NCBI RefSeq assembly: GCF_027595985.1
Contig: NC_073303.1
Location: 324,193,679 to 324,257,678 of the forward strand
Origin: Sorex araneus
Lineage: Eukaryota; Chordata; Mammalia; Eulipotyphla; Soricidae
Length of the DNA stretch: 64,000 nucleotides
Direction: 5' to 3'
The notes under the pieces are model-generated. The model saw only the letters and a list, made by a program, of their open reading frames with translations. It ran no database searches and was not told where the DNA came from. Positions 1 to 18,262 of the stretch are shown here, in pieces (the first letter of the stretch is position 1; every line of letters starts with the position of its first letter). The position numbers and the translations under genes are program-made.

Positions 1-4855
<4,855 letters not shown>

Positions 4856-5135
4856 CTATAAAAAAATCAAATATTAACAAAGTTACTACTTTATTATTTA
4901 AGCAATGAAGGACTTTCTCAAACATAACAGAAAAATAGAGTACAATGATAAACTTACTGTATTCAATATACTAAAAGCCCAATTTCAACCTTTTTTTCTA
5001 ACTTGTTTTTTATTCCCCTACTTCTAAGCAGATTAGGGTCAGGGGTAACTGGGGCCATACTCAAAGTGATTATGGGCTACAACTGGCTTTGTGCTCAGGA
5101 ATGACCCCGGGTGGTGACCATATGTGTGTGGGGAC

Positions 5136-5310
5136 TTTGTTTTTTAAACCTTTTTACTGAATCACTGTGAGACAGATACTTTTAAAGCTATTCATGATTG
5201 AATTTCAGTCATACAGTATTCCAACACCCATTCCTCCACCTGTGTACATTTCCCAGCACCAGTGTCCCCAGGTTCCCTCCCATCACTCCCCAGAGTTGCA
5301 GACCTAGGCA
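5136..5310 (-). mobile_element. Short L1 3' end
   Basis: Minus-oriented L1 tail with CACTGTGAGACAGATAC and ACACCCATTCCTCCACC. It interrupts an older SINE. Confidence 0.86.
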
Positions 5311-5776
5311 AAGCAATTACCTTAGTATGTTTTATACTATCTCTCTTGACATATAACTAGAATTTTTATAGGGGCAACATGGGGAACCTGGGCCATTCCC
5401 AGTAAACCTGATGGTTTCAGGGTTCAAGGGTCATCAGAATTACCCCAGCAGTTCTTGCTATCAGAGTGAGACCAGTGGTACACGGAGTGTCACACCTGGC
5501 AGGCAGTACTGGGGACTGAACTCAGGAGCATGCATATGCAATGCATGTGTTCTACCACCTAAGCTATATTTCTGGCCCCTATACAGAAATTTTAACACTA
5601 TAACAAAATAATTTGGATAACACAATCCTGTATCTCAATACAATACTGATTTTGTTCCCAATGAAAAACTGTAAATATATATGAACAAAAAGAGAGTCTG
5701 GATTAAATAAACATAGACTGTGTTATCTTACTATCATGCATCCAATCAAGTAAAATATTCTCCCTTATAGTTTACA

Positions 5777-5913
5777 CTAGCATTTCTCATCCAGAGGCCA
5801 TAAGGTGCCCTGTGGGCCCTCAGAAGATTCTCTTAGAAGGGGCACGAGAAGGAAACAAGGTCAGAAGGTCACAAGGTCAGACCGCAGCTGGGAAAGATGC
5901 TGAGAGACACTAG
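5777..5913. mobile_element. MITE-like element with imperfect inverted ends
   Basis: A 137-base unit begins CTAGCATTTCTCA and its opposite end reads CTAGTGTCTCTCA on the other strand (10 of 13 identical). That suggests a small non-autonomous DNA transposon. It holds three AGGTCA repeats at 5858-5879. Confidence 0.4.
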
Positions 5914-6845
5914 CCTATCCTACTTTAAAGTCCATTCTTATAAATCAATACTCATAAACACAGCAATATTTAAACTGATTTCTAGACTTCTTTACGGAAA
6001 ACATCCTGGCTACTAACAACTAAAGCCACATTACCTTATCAAGAGAAATAAAAAGAAGTTTTTGAAAGTGATAATTAAAAAAAAATACCATATTTGTAGA
6101 GATTCACTAAAGCAAATTAGAAGCAGATTCAGTTTGCAGAAGATACTAGCTTTCATCCCAAGATGGAAACTAAAAGAAGAAAGGCAGGAGCTTAAAAACA
6201 TTCGTTTTTGTTTTTTTGGTTTTATGATAACGCCTGGAAGTATTAGGACTAACCTCTTGGCTCTATGTTAAGGATCACTTCTGGTGGGCTTGGGGAGACT
6301 GAAAGGGGTGTTAGGGATGGAACTCGGGTCACAGTAACATACAAGGTATAAGCACACTACCCACTATTACTCTGGATACAAAAAATAAATTTATTTTTAA
6401 AAACAGAATTTATAAATAAATCAAGAATATGTGAAAGGAGAGAAAAATGGGATTGACACATAAATAAAATTTCAAGAGGGGACTCTTGAGGAACTACAAA
6501 ATATTCAGGCCAGAGAGAGAGTATAGTGGGTGACATGCCTGCCTTGCACATGGCTGACCTATCGCTCCAGCCCCACACCATTTGGGCACCTCATCTGGTC
6601 CCCTGATTCCCACCAGTGCTAATCCCTTAATATAGAGGCTGGAATCAGTCCTGAACACTGCTGGCTGTGGTCCCCAAACAGAAAAACACAGTATTCATTA
6701 TTTTGTACTGATGTCACACCACTCACAGGACCACATACGATGCTGGACATTGAACCTGGGGGATTGCCACATGCAAGGCAAATGTCCTACCTGCTATACT
6801 ATCTCTCCAGTTCCCGTAGTCATTTTTATAACATTAAAAAATAAG

Positions 6846-6925
6846 GTTGAGAGAGAGAGAGCGCGTGAGAGAGAGAGCGAGTGAGAGAGAGCGAGAGCGA
6901 GAGAGAGAGAGAGAGAGAGAGAGAA
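6846..6925 (+). repeat. (GA)n microsatellite with GC and GT interruptions
   Basis: About 80 bases of GA units broken by GCGCGTGA and GCGAGTGA variants. Confidence 0.95.
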
Positions 6926-7060
6926 GAACCCCAGGACCACGTGTAGCAGTACTGGACTGAGTGTGCTTAACCCAAAGCCTACAAAAGGGTTAGGAAAAAT
7001 TTTTTTTAGAAAGCATGCATTTTAGTAGGAAAATGGCTCACAGAAGAAATATAAAATGTA

Positions 7061-7230
7061 GGGGCTGGAGTGATAGCACAGCGGGTAGGGCGTTTGCCTT
7101 GCACATGGCCGACCCGGGTTCGATTCCCAGCACCCCATATGGTTCCCTGAGCACGGCCAGGGGTAATTCCTGAGTGCTAAGCCAGGAGTGACCCCTGATC
7201 ATCGCTGGGTGTGACCCAAAAAGCAAAAAA
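7061..7230 (+). mobile_element. Family A tRNA-derived SINE
   Basis: A full-length copy: head GGGGCTGGAGTGATAGCACA, A box, B box GGTTCGATTCC, body and GTGTGACCCAAAAAGC with an A-rich tail. It is antisense to ANKRD12. Confidence 0.93.
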
Positions 7231-8301
7231 TAAATATATATATAAAATATAAAACCACAGACTTAGACATAGAAAACAGAACCAAAAAATTATATACTAA
7301 TGTCTAATAAGGGCAAAAAGCAGAAGTTAGAGGCTGGTTTTAAGGTAGCACTTGGGACAAGGGAGACTGTCCTAAAAAAAGACAATATAAAAATATGCAT
7401 TACAGGGTTTGAAGAGATAGCACAGTTGAGTAGGGCACTTGTCTTGCATGCAGCTGACCTGGGTTCAATCCATAGCATCCCTTATGGTCCCCTGAGCACT
7501 GTCAGGAGTAAGCCCTGAGGACTACCAGGACTACCAGGTAAGGGGCTCCCCCAGGTTGTCTCCCTCCAATGCATCACAGAAATTTGTGCTCATAATATGA
7601 TCATGCCTTCTTTATTCTATTCTGCTTTTCTAACTTCTAATGTTGTGAGAAAAAGACACTTGGAATTGAAATTATGGCCCTTCCTTCTCCTCTTAAAATG
7701 CAAATTAATAATCTAATATCTAATATTCAAATATGCAGAAAATTACTAACAAGAGATTCTAATGTCAACCCGCTCAAAAAATCATCAAACCTGATTATAA
7801 CACTCACTATGTGTATTGCCTCAGAAGAGCTTTTGGCCACTACCCAAATACATGATCTTGAAAATATAACACATAATTAAACAGAAACTGATAACAGTTA
7901 ATATATTACTTTAATAAGTCAAAAAGTTGGCATTTTGGTTTGTATTTATTCTCCCCCCCCCCCATTGTTTGATTTTTTGTTTTGAGGCCAGACAGTTTAA
8001 GGTATAAGATGCTTGCCTTGCATGTAGCTGATCCACGACACTATATATGGATTCCCAGCACTACTAGGAGTGAACTCTGGGCACAGGGCTAATAATAAGC
8101 TCTGAACATCACCAGGAGCCCAAAACAAAACAAAGAAACCAGACTTTTATGAAGATTTTCAGGCTACTATATATTTAATGGCAGCTTTAGAAAGATACAA
8201 AATTCCTAGGGAGAATAAGTATCAAAATTTTTCATTTATAAACTCAAACCAAAAAAAAGTGACATCAAGTCAGATATATTTTCACAAATACACCATTTAA
8301 C

Positions 8302-8456
8302 TTTTTTTTTTTTTTGCTTTTTGGGTCACACCTGGCTCTACACTCAGGAAATACTCCTGGCAGTGGCCAGGGGACCATATGGGATGCTGGGAATCGAACC
8401 TGGGTCGGCCGCATACAAGGCAAACGCCCTACTCGCTGTGCTATCGCTCCAGCCCC
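8302..8456 (-). mobile_element. Family A SINE with near-perfect target duplication
   Basis: The copy is minus-oriented and begins in a poly(T) run. The flanks repeat CACCATTTAACTTTT (from 8291 and from 8457), a target-site duplication typical of L1-driven insertion. About 20 bases of the body are deleted. Confidence 0.92.
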
Positions 8457-9518
8457 ACACCATTTAACTTTTGAGTAATATTTATATAAAACGAAATTTC
8501 TACTATCTTTCTTCAAATCTACTACTGTATTATTTCCACAATTCTACTGAAATTACTTTAACCACTATTATTGTTAGGTGTCTTTAGCTGACAAAATTAC
8601 TTTCCTATTAACCTCTAGCTTAGAGGTTAGACATTCCTCCATATGTAACCTCTCCTGATCCTCTCCTGTCTTTCTTGCTACACATATCTCAACTTCTAAA
8701 ACACTGTAATTCTTCAAGATGTACTCTGTCACTCTTGTCTCTGGGTGACACCACCATACCTACATCCTACTTTCCCAAAAACTCATACATTTTCAATTTC
8801 ATTTCATTTTGAGTTTTTAGCTCAAATCTAGCTGCCTATTAAAACTGTATCTACTTGAGACATTCCAATAGCCAAGCCAATTCAAGAAGTACAAACCAAA
8901 CATTCAGACACCCTGTTCCTTTTCCTGTATCTGTTCTCTCAGAGCAGCCCATGCTACTTCAGATAGTTGGGCTCTTTAATTCTGTCTCAGAATTGCCAAC
9001 TTCCTTCTACCCCATTCCTTTGCATGGATTTGTTTGGTTGGTTTTTGGGCCACACGTGATGGTGCTCAGGGCTTACTCCTAGTTCTGCACTCAGTGGGGT
9101 CACTCCTGGCGCAACTTAGGGGATCATAACATGTGCCAATTGACCCTGAGTCAGCCACATCCAAGCCAAGAGTCTTACCCACTGTACTATCTCTCTGGCT
9201 CCCTTTGCTTGGATTTTAAAAATAACACTCAACTTGTCTTACTTGACACATTAAAATGTTTTAGGGGGAGGGCCAGAGGTACAAGGGTGAAGGAGCTTAT
9301 CCTGCCCACAACTGACTCCATCCAGATCAATTCACCAGTTATGGTCCCCTGAATACAGAGCCAGAAGTAAGCCTCGAGTATCAGTGGGTGTAGTCCAAAC
9401 CCAGCTCCCCCAAATTAGAGGCAGGGAAGGAAAACACTTTCTACTTTGTCAGATTTTATTCTGTTCCACATGGCATGGGGCTGATATCCCCAAATCATGG
9501 ATTAATTGCATTAATCCG

Positions 9519-9642
9519 TCTTTTGTTTTTAACTGAATCACCATAAGATAAAGTTATAAAGCTGTTCATGATTGGGCTTCAGTCATACAATGTTTTAACA
9601 CCTGTCCCTCACCTGAAGACACCTTTCTATTGTGGAGTACAA
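9519..9642 (-). mobile_element. L1 3' end, shorter
   Basis: About 124 bases with GTTCATGATTGGGCTTCAGT and TCACCTGAAG. It breaks before the G-rich tract. Confidence 0.8.
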
Positions 9643-10059
9643 GACACTGACAACTTCTCTCCCAATCCAACCATCATTTCAGGACTATATAAACTGAACA
9701 TAACAAACTGAGAAACATTTCATTCAAGAAAAATTGTTGAACTAAGGGTAGCACTCCTACCTGGAATCATGTCCATTCCTAGCTGGTAGTTGGTTTGCAC
9801 TAAGTGCTATAAAGGTAGACAGGCAACGAAAGTCAGAATCTTTAGTATGAAAAGGTGTTGACATGATTTGGTATAGAAGGTCAAAACCCCAAGCCCAACC
9901 ACACTATTGATAAAAATAACCAACCTAATAGGAAATGGAAGAAAACAAAATGCATAGTTTTATTAACCTTATGTTGTGGTGAGCAAGTGAGCAATGCCTG
10001 GTGGACAAAAATATAAGAGCTTACACTGGGCTTTGTTATTTCCTTTATTAGGTTTCTAA

Positions 10060-10120
10060 ATCAGGGTCTCACACACGCAAGGCAAGTGCTCTACCACTGA
10101 GTTGTATCCCAGACCAGAGA
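10060..10120 (-). mobile_element. tRNA-Ala-like old SINE
   Basis: On the minus strand CAACTCAGTGGTAGAGCACT and TTGCCTTGCGTGTGTGAG give the tRNA-Ala-like core. Similar remnants are at 11755-11845, 29235-29315, 42430-42500, 44190-44250 and 53450-53530. Confidence 0.5.
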
Positions 10121-11414
10121 AACTATAAAAATGAGTAGGGACGAGGGTTCCTTAGACAGTTCTACATCCTTGGCTGACAGGGAAAGACATGTGAATGAAC
10201 AAGAGGGGAAGAGGAACCAGTCTCCACCCCATATCCTTCCACCGTCTGGGAGATTATATGTAAAAGGAGAAAATCTAGAATGGCACTAACTCTCTATGCA
10301 GACATCCCTAAATTAACTAGGAGGCTACGCAAAAGCAAATGCCTGAGCAGAAGTGAAAAATGCCTAAATGTTAAATGTACTTCCCAATGCACACATTTCA
10401 GTCTGTCAGGAAGAGAGACTACTGACTCCTGGTGTTGGAGCAGAATATAAGAATAACTAATGACTGCTGACTAATCTATACATGTATAGGTAACCTGAAT
10501 AAAACAAGATAAAAAAAACAGATGGGGGGGGAGGAAAGGGATGGGGGGAGGAGCAGATTTTGTCTTTTGGGAGGCCACACCTAGTGGTGCTCTAGAGTGC
10601 TGGGAATGAAAAATGGCAACCCATTGAGCTCTCCAGACTAAAACGGAAAATGAAAAATGCAATGGTTCGACAAACACCAAAGGTAAGCCACTGGTATTTT
10701 AGTAAAAAATATCAAGAAAATCTATCAACAATGGTAACTCTCAGGTGGAATCCAGATCTACTGTAATATATACTCTAAACTGTTTAGGTATCAGTAAACA
10801 CTGGGACATACAGAGGTAAAAATACTTGCCTTGCATGCCCCAGACCTGGGTTTGATCCCTGACACTGTGTATGGTACCCTGAGTTCTGCCAGGAGTCTCC
10901 TGAGCATAGACAGATTCAGGAGTAAAACCTAACCACCACCAGGTGTAACCAAAAACCAGAAACAACATAGGCTATATGAAAAAGAAAAAAAAGTTTTTAA
11001 TAGAAACCTCTAAGAGGACCAGATACTCAATTTGATATAATTACAAACGAAGCTATAAAATGTAATTATCCCTGACGGTGCTCAGGGGACCATATGGGAT
11101 GCTGGGAATGGAACGAGGGTCGGTCACATGCAAGGCAAACGCCCTACCCACTGTGCTATCACTCCAGCCCCAAACATGATCTTTTAGCATCGATGGAAAT
11201 GGTTTAAACTAAACCATATGATGCTGTACAACTCCTTAATAACTGATAAAAAAGTGAATTGTGTAATAAAGGGTAAATTTTACAGTATATAAATAGCATC
11301 ACAATTAAGCTCCTAAAAAGAGTTACACACAAATACTAGTAACAACTTTACTGATATGAGTAAAATACTGAAAAGAATTTAGTGGTTTTATTTTCAATAA
11401 AAAATGACTTGGTG

Positions 11415-11595
11415 GGGGTCTGGAGCAGTAGTACATCGGGTAGAGCATTTGCCTTGCACATGGCCAACCCGGGTTCGATTCCCAGCATTCCATATAGTCC
11501 CTCAAGCACTGCCAGGAGTAATTCTTAAGTGCAAAGCCAGGAGTAACCCCTGTGCATCGCCGGGTGTGACCCCACCCCCCCCCAAAAAAAAAAAT
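11415..11595 (+). mobile_element. Family A SINE
   Basis: A complete copy with B box GGTTCGATTCC. The flanks repeat ATGACTTGGTGGG (11404-11416 and 11596-11608). Confidence 0.92.
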
Positions 11596-11984
11596 ATGAC
11601 TTGGTGGGAGAGAAAAAGAGAATATAATGATTAAAAGGGGAAAAAAAGAAACCTTTCAAAGACAGCATTAAACCTAACTAGATTAAGGCGAAACTACAAA
11701 TAGTGAAACCAATTAGAACATAAATGCAGAAATCTAAATGGTTTGAGAATCTGGGGTTTTTGGTAGTGCAGGATCAAACCCAGGTCTCACGTCTCATGTA
11801 TGTGAATCACACACTTTACTACAAAGCCATATTCCCTGGCTCCAGGTGTTGAATCTTAAATAGTAATTCAAGAAAAGATGCAAAAAGACAATCACTGGCA
11901 ACAACTAACAATAAACAATATAAACTGCTATTATTTATTAGCATTTAATACAAACTATGAGCACTGTTTCAAGCACAATATATT

Positions 11985-12182
11985 TTTTTTAATTAATTTA
12001 TTCTTTTATTGATTCACCATGTGGAAAGGTACAAAGCTTTCAGGTTTAAGTCTCAGTTATACAATGCTCGAACACCCATCCCTTCACCAGTGCACATATT
12101 CCACCATCAAGAATCACAGTATAGCTCCACCCCGCACCCCCACCTCCCCAGACCTCCACTCCGCATGTGTAACTGGTAAATT
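11985..12182 (-). mobile_element. Short L1 3' end
   Basis: Minus-oriented, with ACCCATCCCTTCACCAGTGC and a CCACCCCGCACCCCCACCTC tract at the element's 5' side. Confidence 0.88.
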
Positions 12183-12810
12183 TCACTTTACTTTCACTTT
12201 CCTTTGATTACATTCAATATTTCAACAAAAAACTCACTATCATTGATTTGGAGTTCCTCCCCCCTAAAGTCAACCTGCTGAAAAGAAAGCATTTGATAAT
12301 TTGTTTTCCATTGCTGAGAATGAAGAGATATGAGGTCGAGAGGCCGCACTAGCAGCCGCAGTTTTAGATTTCTGTATTTTAGTATTTTAGTAACTAAGTC
12401 CAGAGAAATATCTGCCAGAAATTGCAACATTGTAAGTCAAGCACAATATTTTGTCACTTCACTGATTAGTCGTTATAGTTCTCTCCTATAAGATAAAGAA
12501 ACTGAATATGGAAAAGCTATGTAAATGTATCCAAGAAAAACCAAATAGCTACTGTATATATTTTGCTACCAGCAGAGTGTGGGGAAAGAAATACCAAAGA
12601 CTGAAGTGTTTTGGATTCTACCTGCCAAAATCAATGGCTACTCCTTAAATAACCACATTATCTTAGGTTATGAAAATTTTATCTTCAGGAATCCAATGGA
12701 TATCTAACAGACTTATAGTCTGAATTTATCTGGCATTCATAGTCTTCTTGATCTTACAAAGAACTACTCAAAATATAGGATTTTTTTTCCCCCCAATTCC
12801 AAAAGAGTCA

Positions 12811-12969
<159 letters not shown>

Positions 12970-14513
12970 CTGTAAAGAATAGATATGAGGATTATTTGCA
13001 TAAATGCACAATGAAATTTACTTGAGTTTACTCATACAGTGCAATTGTCTATATCTCAAGATGATTTTTTCAAAGTGATGACCTTTCACTTAACAATGTA
13101 GCTTCAAATTAACGTTCTCATGCCCAAATTCACACAGACAGAAAGATGAAATAGAACTACTAATGTAATTTTTCTCATGTTCTCCAATGTCCTTTCTAAT
13201 TTCTTGTTTTCTGGGTATTAAGAAGTAGTGTATCAGCTGTTCTGAGTATATCAACAGAAATCTAATTAGCAATTTTATACTACTGTCTTTCAATTAATTT
13301 AAGTCAAATTAATTACACTTTTTTATCTTAAAAATCCTTACAGTGATTTACTTCCCTTTATTGAATTCTCAGACATCCCAGGAATTGAATCATTTTATCA
13401 ACCTATTCATTCAATACCTATCATACTGTATTCTAATTATCACTTCAAATACCTTTTTCTCTACAACTGGTTCTGTCTTGGATCTCTATTCTGTAAGCTG
13501 ACTTAAAAAGGTGGAAGCTATTAGGTAGGCTATGCAAGTAGCTATGTGATGGATGACCTAATACCATACATGGCTGTTGCAAGTTAAAATTAAAATTAAA
13601 TAGTTACCTTACTATACAGTGCACATATACAACATCACTATTATTATAGAAAGCTCAATTACATAGCACTCGTTAGATGGAGAATGTTTGCTAAGTACAA
13701 GACTGAGTCACAACCACAAGCCGAATTACTGGCAAGCCTAATTTTAACTGTTTCATTAATGCTATACATTTCTTACAAAGAAGTCTCACAAGTTCCAGAA
13801 AGCTGTCACACTAGTATCTACGGCACGGGGCATTATTAAAATTCAGACATCTTGAAGACTGGAGAGACAGTAGAGGTGTTAAGATTTGATTTGCATGTGG
13901 CTGACCCCAGTTCAATCCCTGGCACTGGCACCAAATACCCTGAGCACTACCAGGAGTGACATGCTGTCTCCATCCACAACAAGCAGATCAGGGAGTAGTC
14001 TCCAACCACTAGGTTTGACCCAAATTCTATCCAACTAAAAAAAGAATTTAAACACTCAGACATCTTGAACAGAAGATAAATAAAATCTATGTTCAAACTA
14101 TTATGTTACTGCTTTAAAATTTAGTTTTGATAAAATAACTTACTCATATAAATGGGCTTTATTACCTATCAAAACTAACCTGGATATATAGCCAATACAT
14201 AGACAGACACATACACACAGAGCTAAGAGTCTAACCATTTATATCTTTCATTTTACAAAGAAAAACAATCGAAGTTACAAAGAAACTTTTTCAACACTAC
14301 CAATTACATCTAAACAAAATCACGTAAGTATAGCACACCCCCCAAATCCTGTACAAATCTTTAGCATTAGAATAGTTGTTTTATAAACAGAAAGTTGTAA
14401 CCTCAAAGCAAAATTAACTATGAAGATAAAGCAGTATTTCCTTTGTAAATCAAACAATATATTATGGTGAATGAAGGAGTAACTCTCCCCCATTTAACTT
14501 TAATTCATTATAT

Positions 14514-14777
14514 GTAGCACTGCACTGCACTGCACTGCACTGCAGTCCCATTGTTCATGGATTTTGTTAGAGCAGGCACCAGTAACATCCCCATTGTGAG
14601 ACTTGTTGCTACTGTTTTTGGCATATCAAATACGACACGGTTAGCTTGCCAGGCTCTGCTGTGCGGGCAGGATACTCTCGGTAGCTTGCAGGGCTCTCCG
14701 AGAGGGACAGAGGAATCAAACCCAGGTCGGCCATGTGCAAGGCAAACGCCCTACCCGCTGTGCTATCGCTCCAGTCC
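14514..14777 (-). mobile_element. Family B SINE with pentamer tail
   Basis: A complete family B copy whose tail is a (CTGCA)n run at 14516-14543 instead of the usual TGTCAC units. The flanks share AATTCATTATATGT/AATTCATAATGTGT. Confidence 0.9.
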
Positions 14778-15807
14778 AATTCATAATGTGTGACAGGATA
14801 AAAACAATAAATAACATATCAGTAACAGAAAATAATAGAAATGCAATAAAAATATGCAAGAACAGACTGAAGTTTATGAAAAACCCATAGGGCTTTTATA
14901 TAACAACTGGGGGTGACGAACAAAACAAACCCATTTAAGATAATCTAAAACTTCAGTATATTTTTTAAAAAGTAATGTTGGTTACCCGTGTCTTTTATGA
15001 GTTCATTTTACTAAATATGTGCTACCACATCACACCAACCAAAGTTCACACATCTTCTATCACAATTCACTGAGCCCTCTGTCCCCTTCAATCTCCTCTA
15101 TCTTCTATTCTGGCAAACTCAGTTCTGATGAATGAGTTGACATTTTCTGAAAATTATACATGACAGTACATTATACTAAGACTATGCTAGAAAAAATTTC
15201 AATAACTTTACTTGGAAAACTTTATTAATAATATAATTATAAAAGTTAAAAATGGATGCCAAAAATGTTAAACATTCAATTCATAACAAAAATCCTGTCA
15301 AAAATATCAGGTTCGATTCCCAGTATCCCATATGATTCCCCAAGCACCGTCAGGAGTAATTCCTGAGTGCATGAGCCAGAAGTAACCCCTGTGCATCGCC
15401 AGGTGTGACCCCTCCCAAAAAAAGCCACAAAATTACTAATGAAGGAATGAGGAAGTTAGATTAATATTAGACAACATACATCTTAAGACAAAGAGGAATA
15501 TTTTTAACTACATACTGATAACAGAGTCAATCCACTAAATATATATTATATGTAATTAGCAAGTGTTTCAAAACATAATGGAAAAACAAAAGAGAATTAC
15601 AGCTGGAAGCTTTACTTCCTCAGTAAGACAAAATCAAGACCACAGAAGAACTAAAAAATGCTGATTATATTTAATTTTTTAATGGTGTTTGGGTCATTTC
15701 TCGCTGTGCTCAAGGATCACTCCTGGCAGGCCTGGGGGACCATATAAGGTACCAGGGATCAAACCCAGATATGTCTTGTGCAAAATCGCTATGGTTTCAA
15801 ATAGCTT

Positions 15808-15918
15808 CTACCCCACCACCCCCCACCCATCCTGTCTCTCTCCTCTCTCCACCCTTTCTCCTTTCTCCCTCCCTACTTCCCTCCCCCCCCTCCCTCTCCC
15901 CTATCTTCTTCTCTTTGT
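15808..15918 (+). repeat. Polypyrimidine tract
   Basis: About 110 bases are almost entirely C and T (CCTCTCTCC, CTCCCTCC and similar), ending in CTTCTTCTCTTTG. It reads as polypurine on the ANKRD12 strand. Confidence 0.85.
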
Positions 15919-18194
15919 TTGGAGGTCATAACTGGTAATGCTCAGGGGCTATACCCAGATCTGTGTTCAACTGACTTTTAAAGGAAAGATGATCAGTGTT
16001 GCCATTATTTTTAACTTTGAAGGGATGCTCCTAGATTCCCATTGCTTCTGGAACCTTTCAATTCAATCTCTAAAAAAAAATGCTGTTCTTGTAGGCTCAC
16101 ATCATCAGAAACAAGTGAAACATTTTATAAAGATATAGAGTCCTTCAATCCCCAGCACCTCAAATGATCCCCTGAGCGATTCCCAAGTGCAGAACCAGGA
16201 GTAAGTCTTGAGCAGAACAGAAATGGCCCAGAAAACAAAACAAAACAAAATTAAAAACATAGATTCTTAAACCTATCTTTAGAAGGAGGCAAGGTAAATA
16301 TCGTAGCTTTAAAAAAACTTTTTTAGTAGCTGCCAAGGAGTGGCAGAAGGAGGAAACAGGCAGTGAGGGTTCACTGTGTAGAGGACTTCTTTTAGGGTGA
16401 CAAAAATGTTCAGAAATTAGATAATGGTGATTGCGCAACACTGTGTAACCAGTGAAATATACACTTTTAAATGGTTTGTTTTATGCTATGGGAGCTTTGT
16501 TTTCTATATAAAAAAAATCTTCTATAATCTATAAAAATCCTTTCATAATCTAGAAAAAATTTGGGAACATAACAGTTCTGAAACCATTAAATACATCTAT
16601 TAGAAATAAATACCTGAGTAAGTAAATGAATAGGGTGCACACAGGCAAATAAGAAGGTTGAAATGTGGTACTGGATTACTATTTGAAAGAAACATCAACA
16701 TAAACTCACATTTAGCTTAATATGGATATAATCTTCCAGCAAAAATCACATCTAATTTTTGGAGCTAGAACACAGAAAAACAAATGTATTTCCTTTCCGC
16801 CTGCATCAACATAGAGCCCAGAAACCACAACATACCAATAGCAAGGAGCACATCTACAACTAAAATCAGTCTTATTAGTCCCATTCTGCAATGAAAGTTC
16901 TTCCTCATGGAGGCCCAAGCAATAGTACAAGTGGGAGGGTTTTGCGTTGTACGCAGCCAACCCTGCTTCAATCCCCAGTATCCCATAGATCACCTAAACC
17001 CACAAGGAGTGAGCATTTGAGCGCCGCCGGGTGTGGCCTAAAAACCAAACAAAAAAATTTTCTTCAGAAATTTTTTAACAAGTGATATTAGAACTAAATA
17101 TAGAAATAGACAAGGTAGTCTGAAGATCTGAAGATTCTTTTAAGTGCCATAAAGAGAGTGTCTCAAAAAAAAAAGGGGGGGGCGGCAGAATATATAAACA
17201 TAATGAAGAAATTATTAAGAGGGCACAGATGTCAAATGAAAGAGGTCCCAATCAAGAGAGCTTGAACAGTTTCATGTTAGTGTTATTACTGTGTTACAAC
17301 AATAAGTGTAAGTGTCTGTGTCAGGAGGGATAATGTCTGACTGAAGACAAGTTAAAACGGGAGAAGACAAAAAATATTATCTAAGAATTGCAGATAGTTT
17401 TGCAGACATTTTGCTCTTCAAGAGATAGAAAATGGTAATGAGATTTACCTCAGTGGCACAACATATGACTAGATCTAGGCCACGTCTGGCAGTTTTTTTT
17501 TTCAAGTGGCCTTCTTGTACCACACTGCTAAGCCCAAGGGGTGAACTCAGATCCCCACCTCTAGACAGTATGGTAGGAAGTGCCCCAAAATAAATTGTTA
17601 AACTTTACTTAACATACTGAATTATAACCGTAAAGCTAGCCTCACTGCTTTAGATCAGTTCCCTAGTAATGTACATTTGCTTTTTAAAAAGCACCACTAA
17701 TAAAAATCTTAGCACTGAGAGAAAAATTTTCAAAAAGAGTAGAGCATAATTCCCTATTCCGTTTAGTGTGGGAGACACAAGGGTGGTTTCCTTCCAAAGA
17801 ACATGTGAGAAGAGAGGAAAAGAGTAACTTAATTCTAGAAACCCCTGTCAGGTTAGATATGTTAGCATCAACAGTGGTATATTGATAAGCTATAGGAACA
17901 CGATATTCTATACCACTGAGACCATCCGCCCCCAACCCCCATTAATCACAAGAAAATATGTAATCACAAGAAAAATGTGATCACAACAAATCTCAAGACA
18001 AATCTGAATAATGTGTTACCCTACAAAGATACTTGACCACTACTGTTTAAAACTATCAAAGTCAGGACTAGATAGTTCAAACCTGTATTCAATCCCACAT
18101 GATCCCCCGATCACCACTGGGAGAAACCCCCAAGCAATGAGCCAATAGTCCTTAGCAGGTGTGGGGCAAATAGCCAAGTAAATAGTTGGGGATG

Positions 18195-18262
18195 TAGCTG
18201 GGTATGTAGCTCAGTGGCAGAGCACTTGCCTTGCTAATCTGAGTTAGATCCCTGGCACTAGG
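18195..18262 (+). mobile_element. tRNA-Ala-like old SINE
   Basis: TATGTAGCTCAGTGGCAGAG and a B-box-like AGTTAGATCCC resemble ID-type tRNA-Ala SINEs rather than family A. Mutations and the lack of a full cloverleaf argue against a tRNA gene. Confidence 0.55.

Noticed and set aside
7061..7135. tRNA gene from A box and B box
   Set aside because: The same head recurs dozens of times joined to a SINE body, and it cannot fold into a full cloverleaf with a normal anticodon arm.
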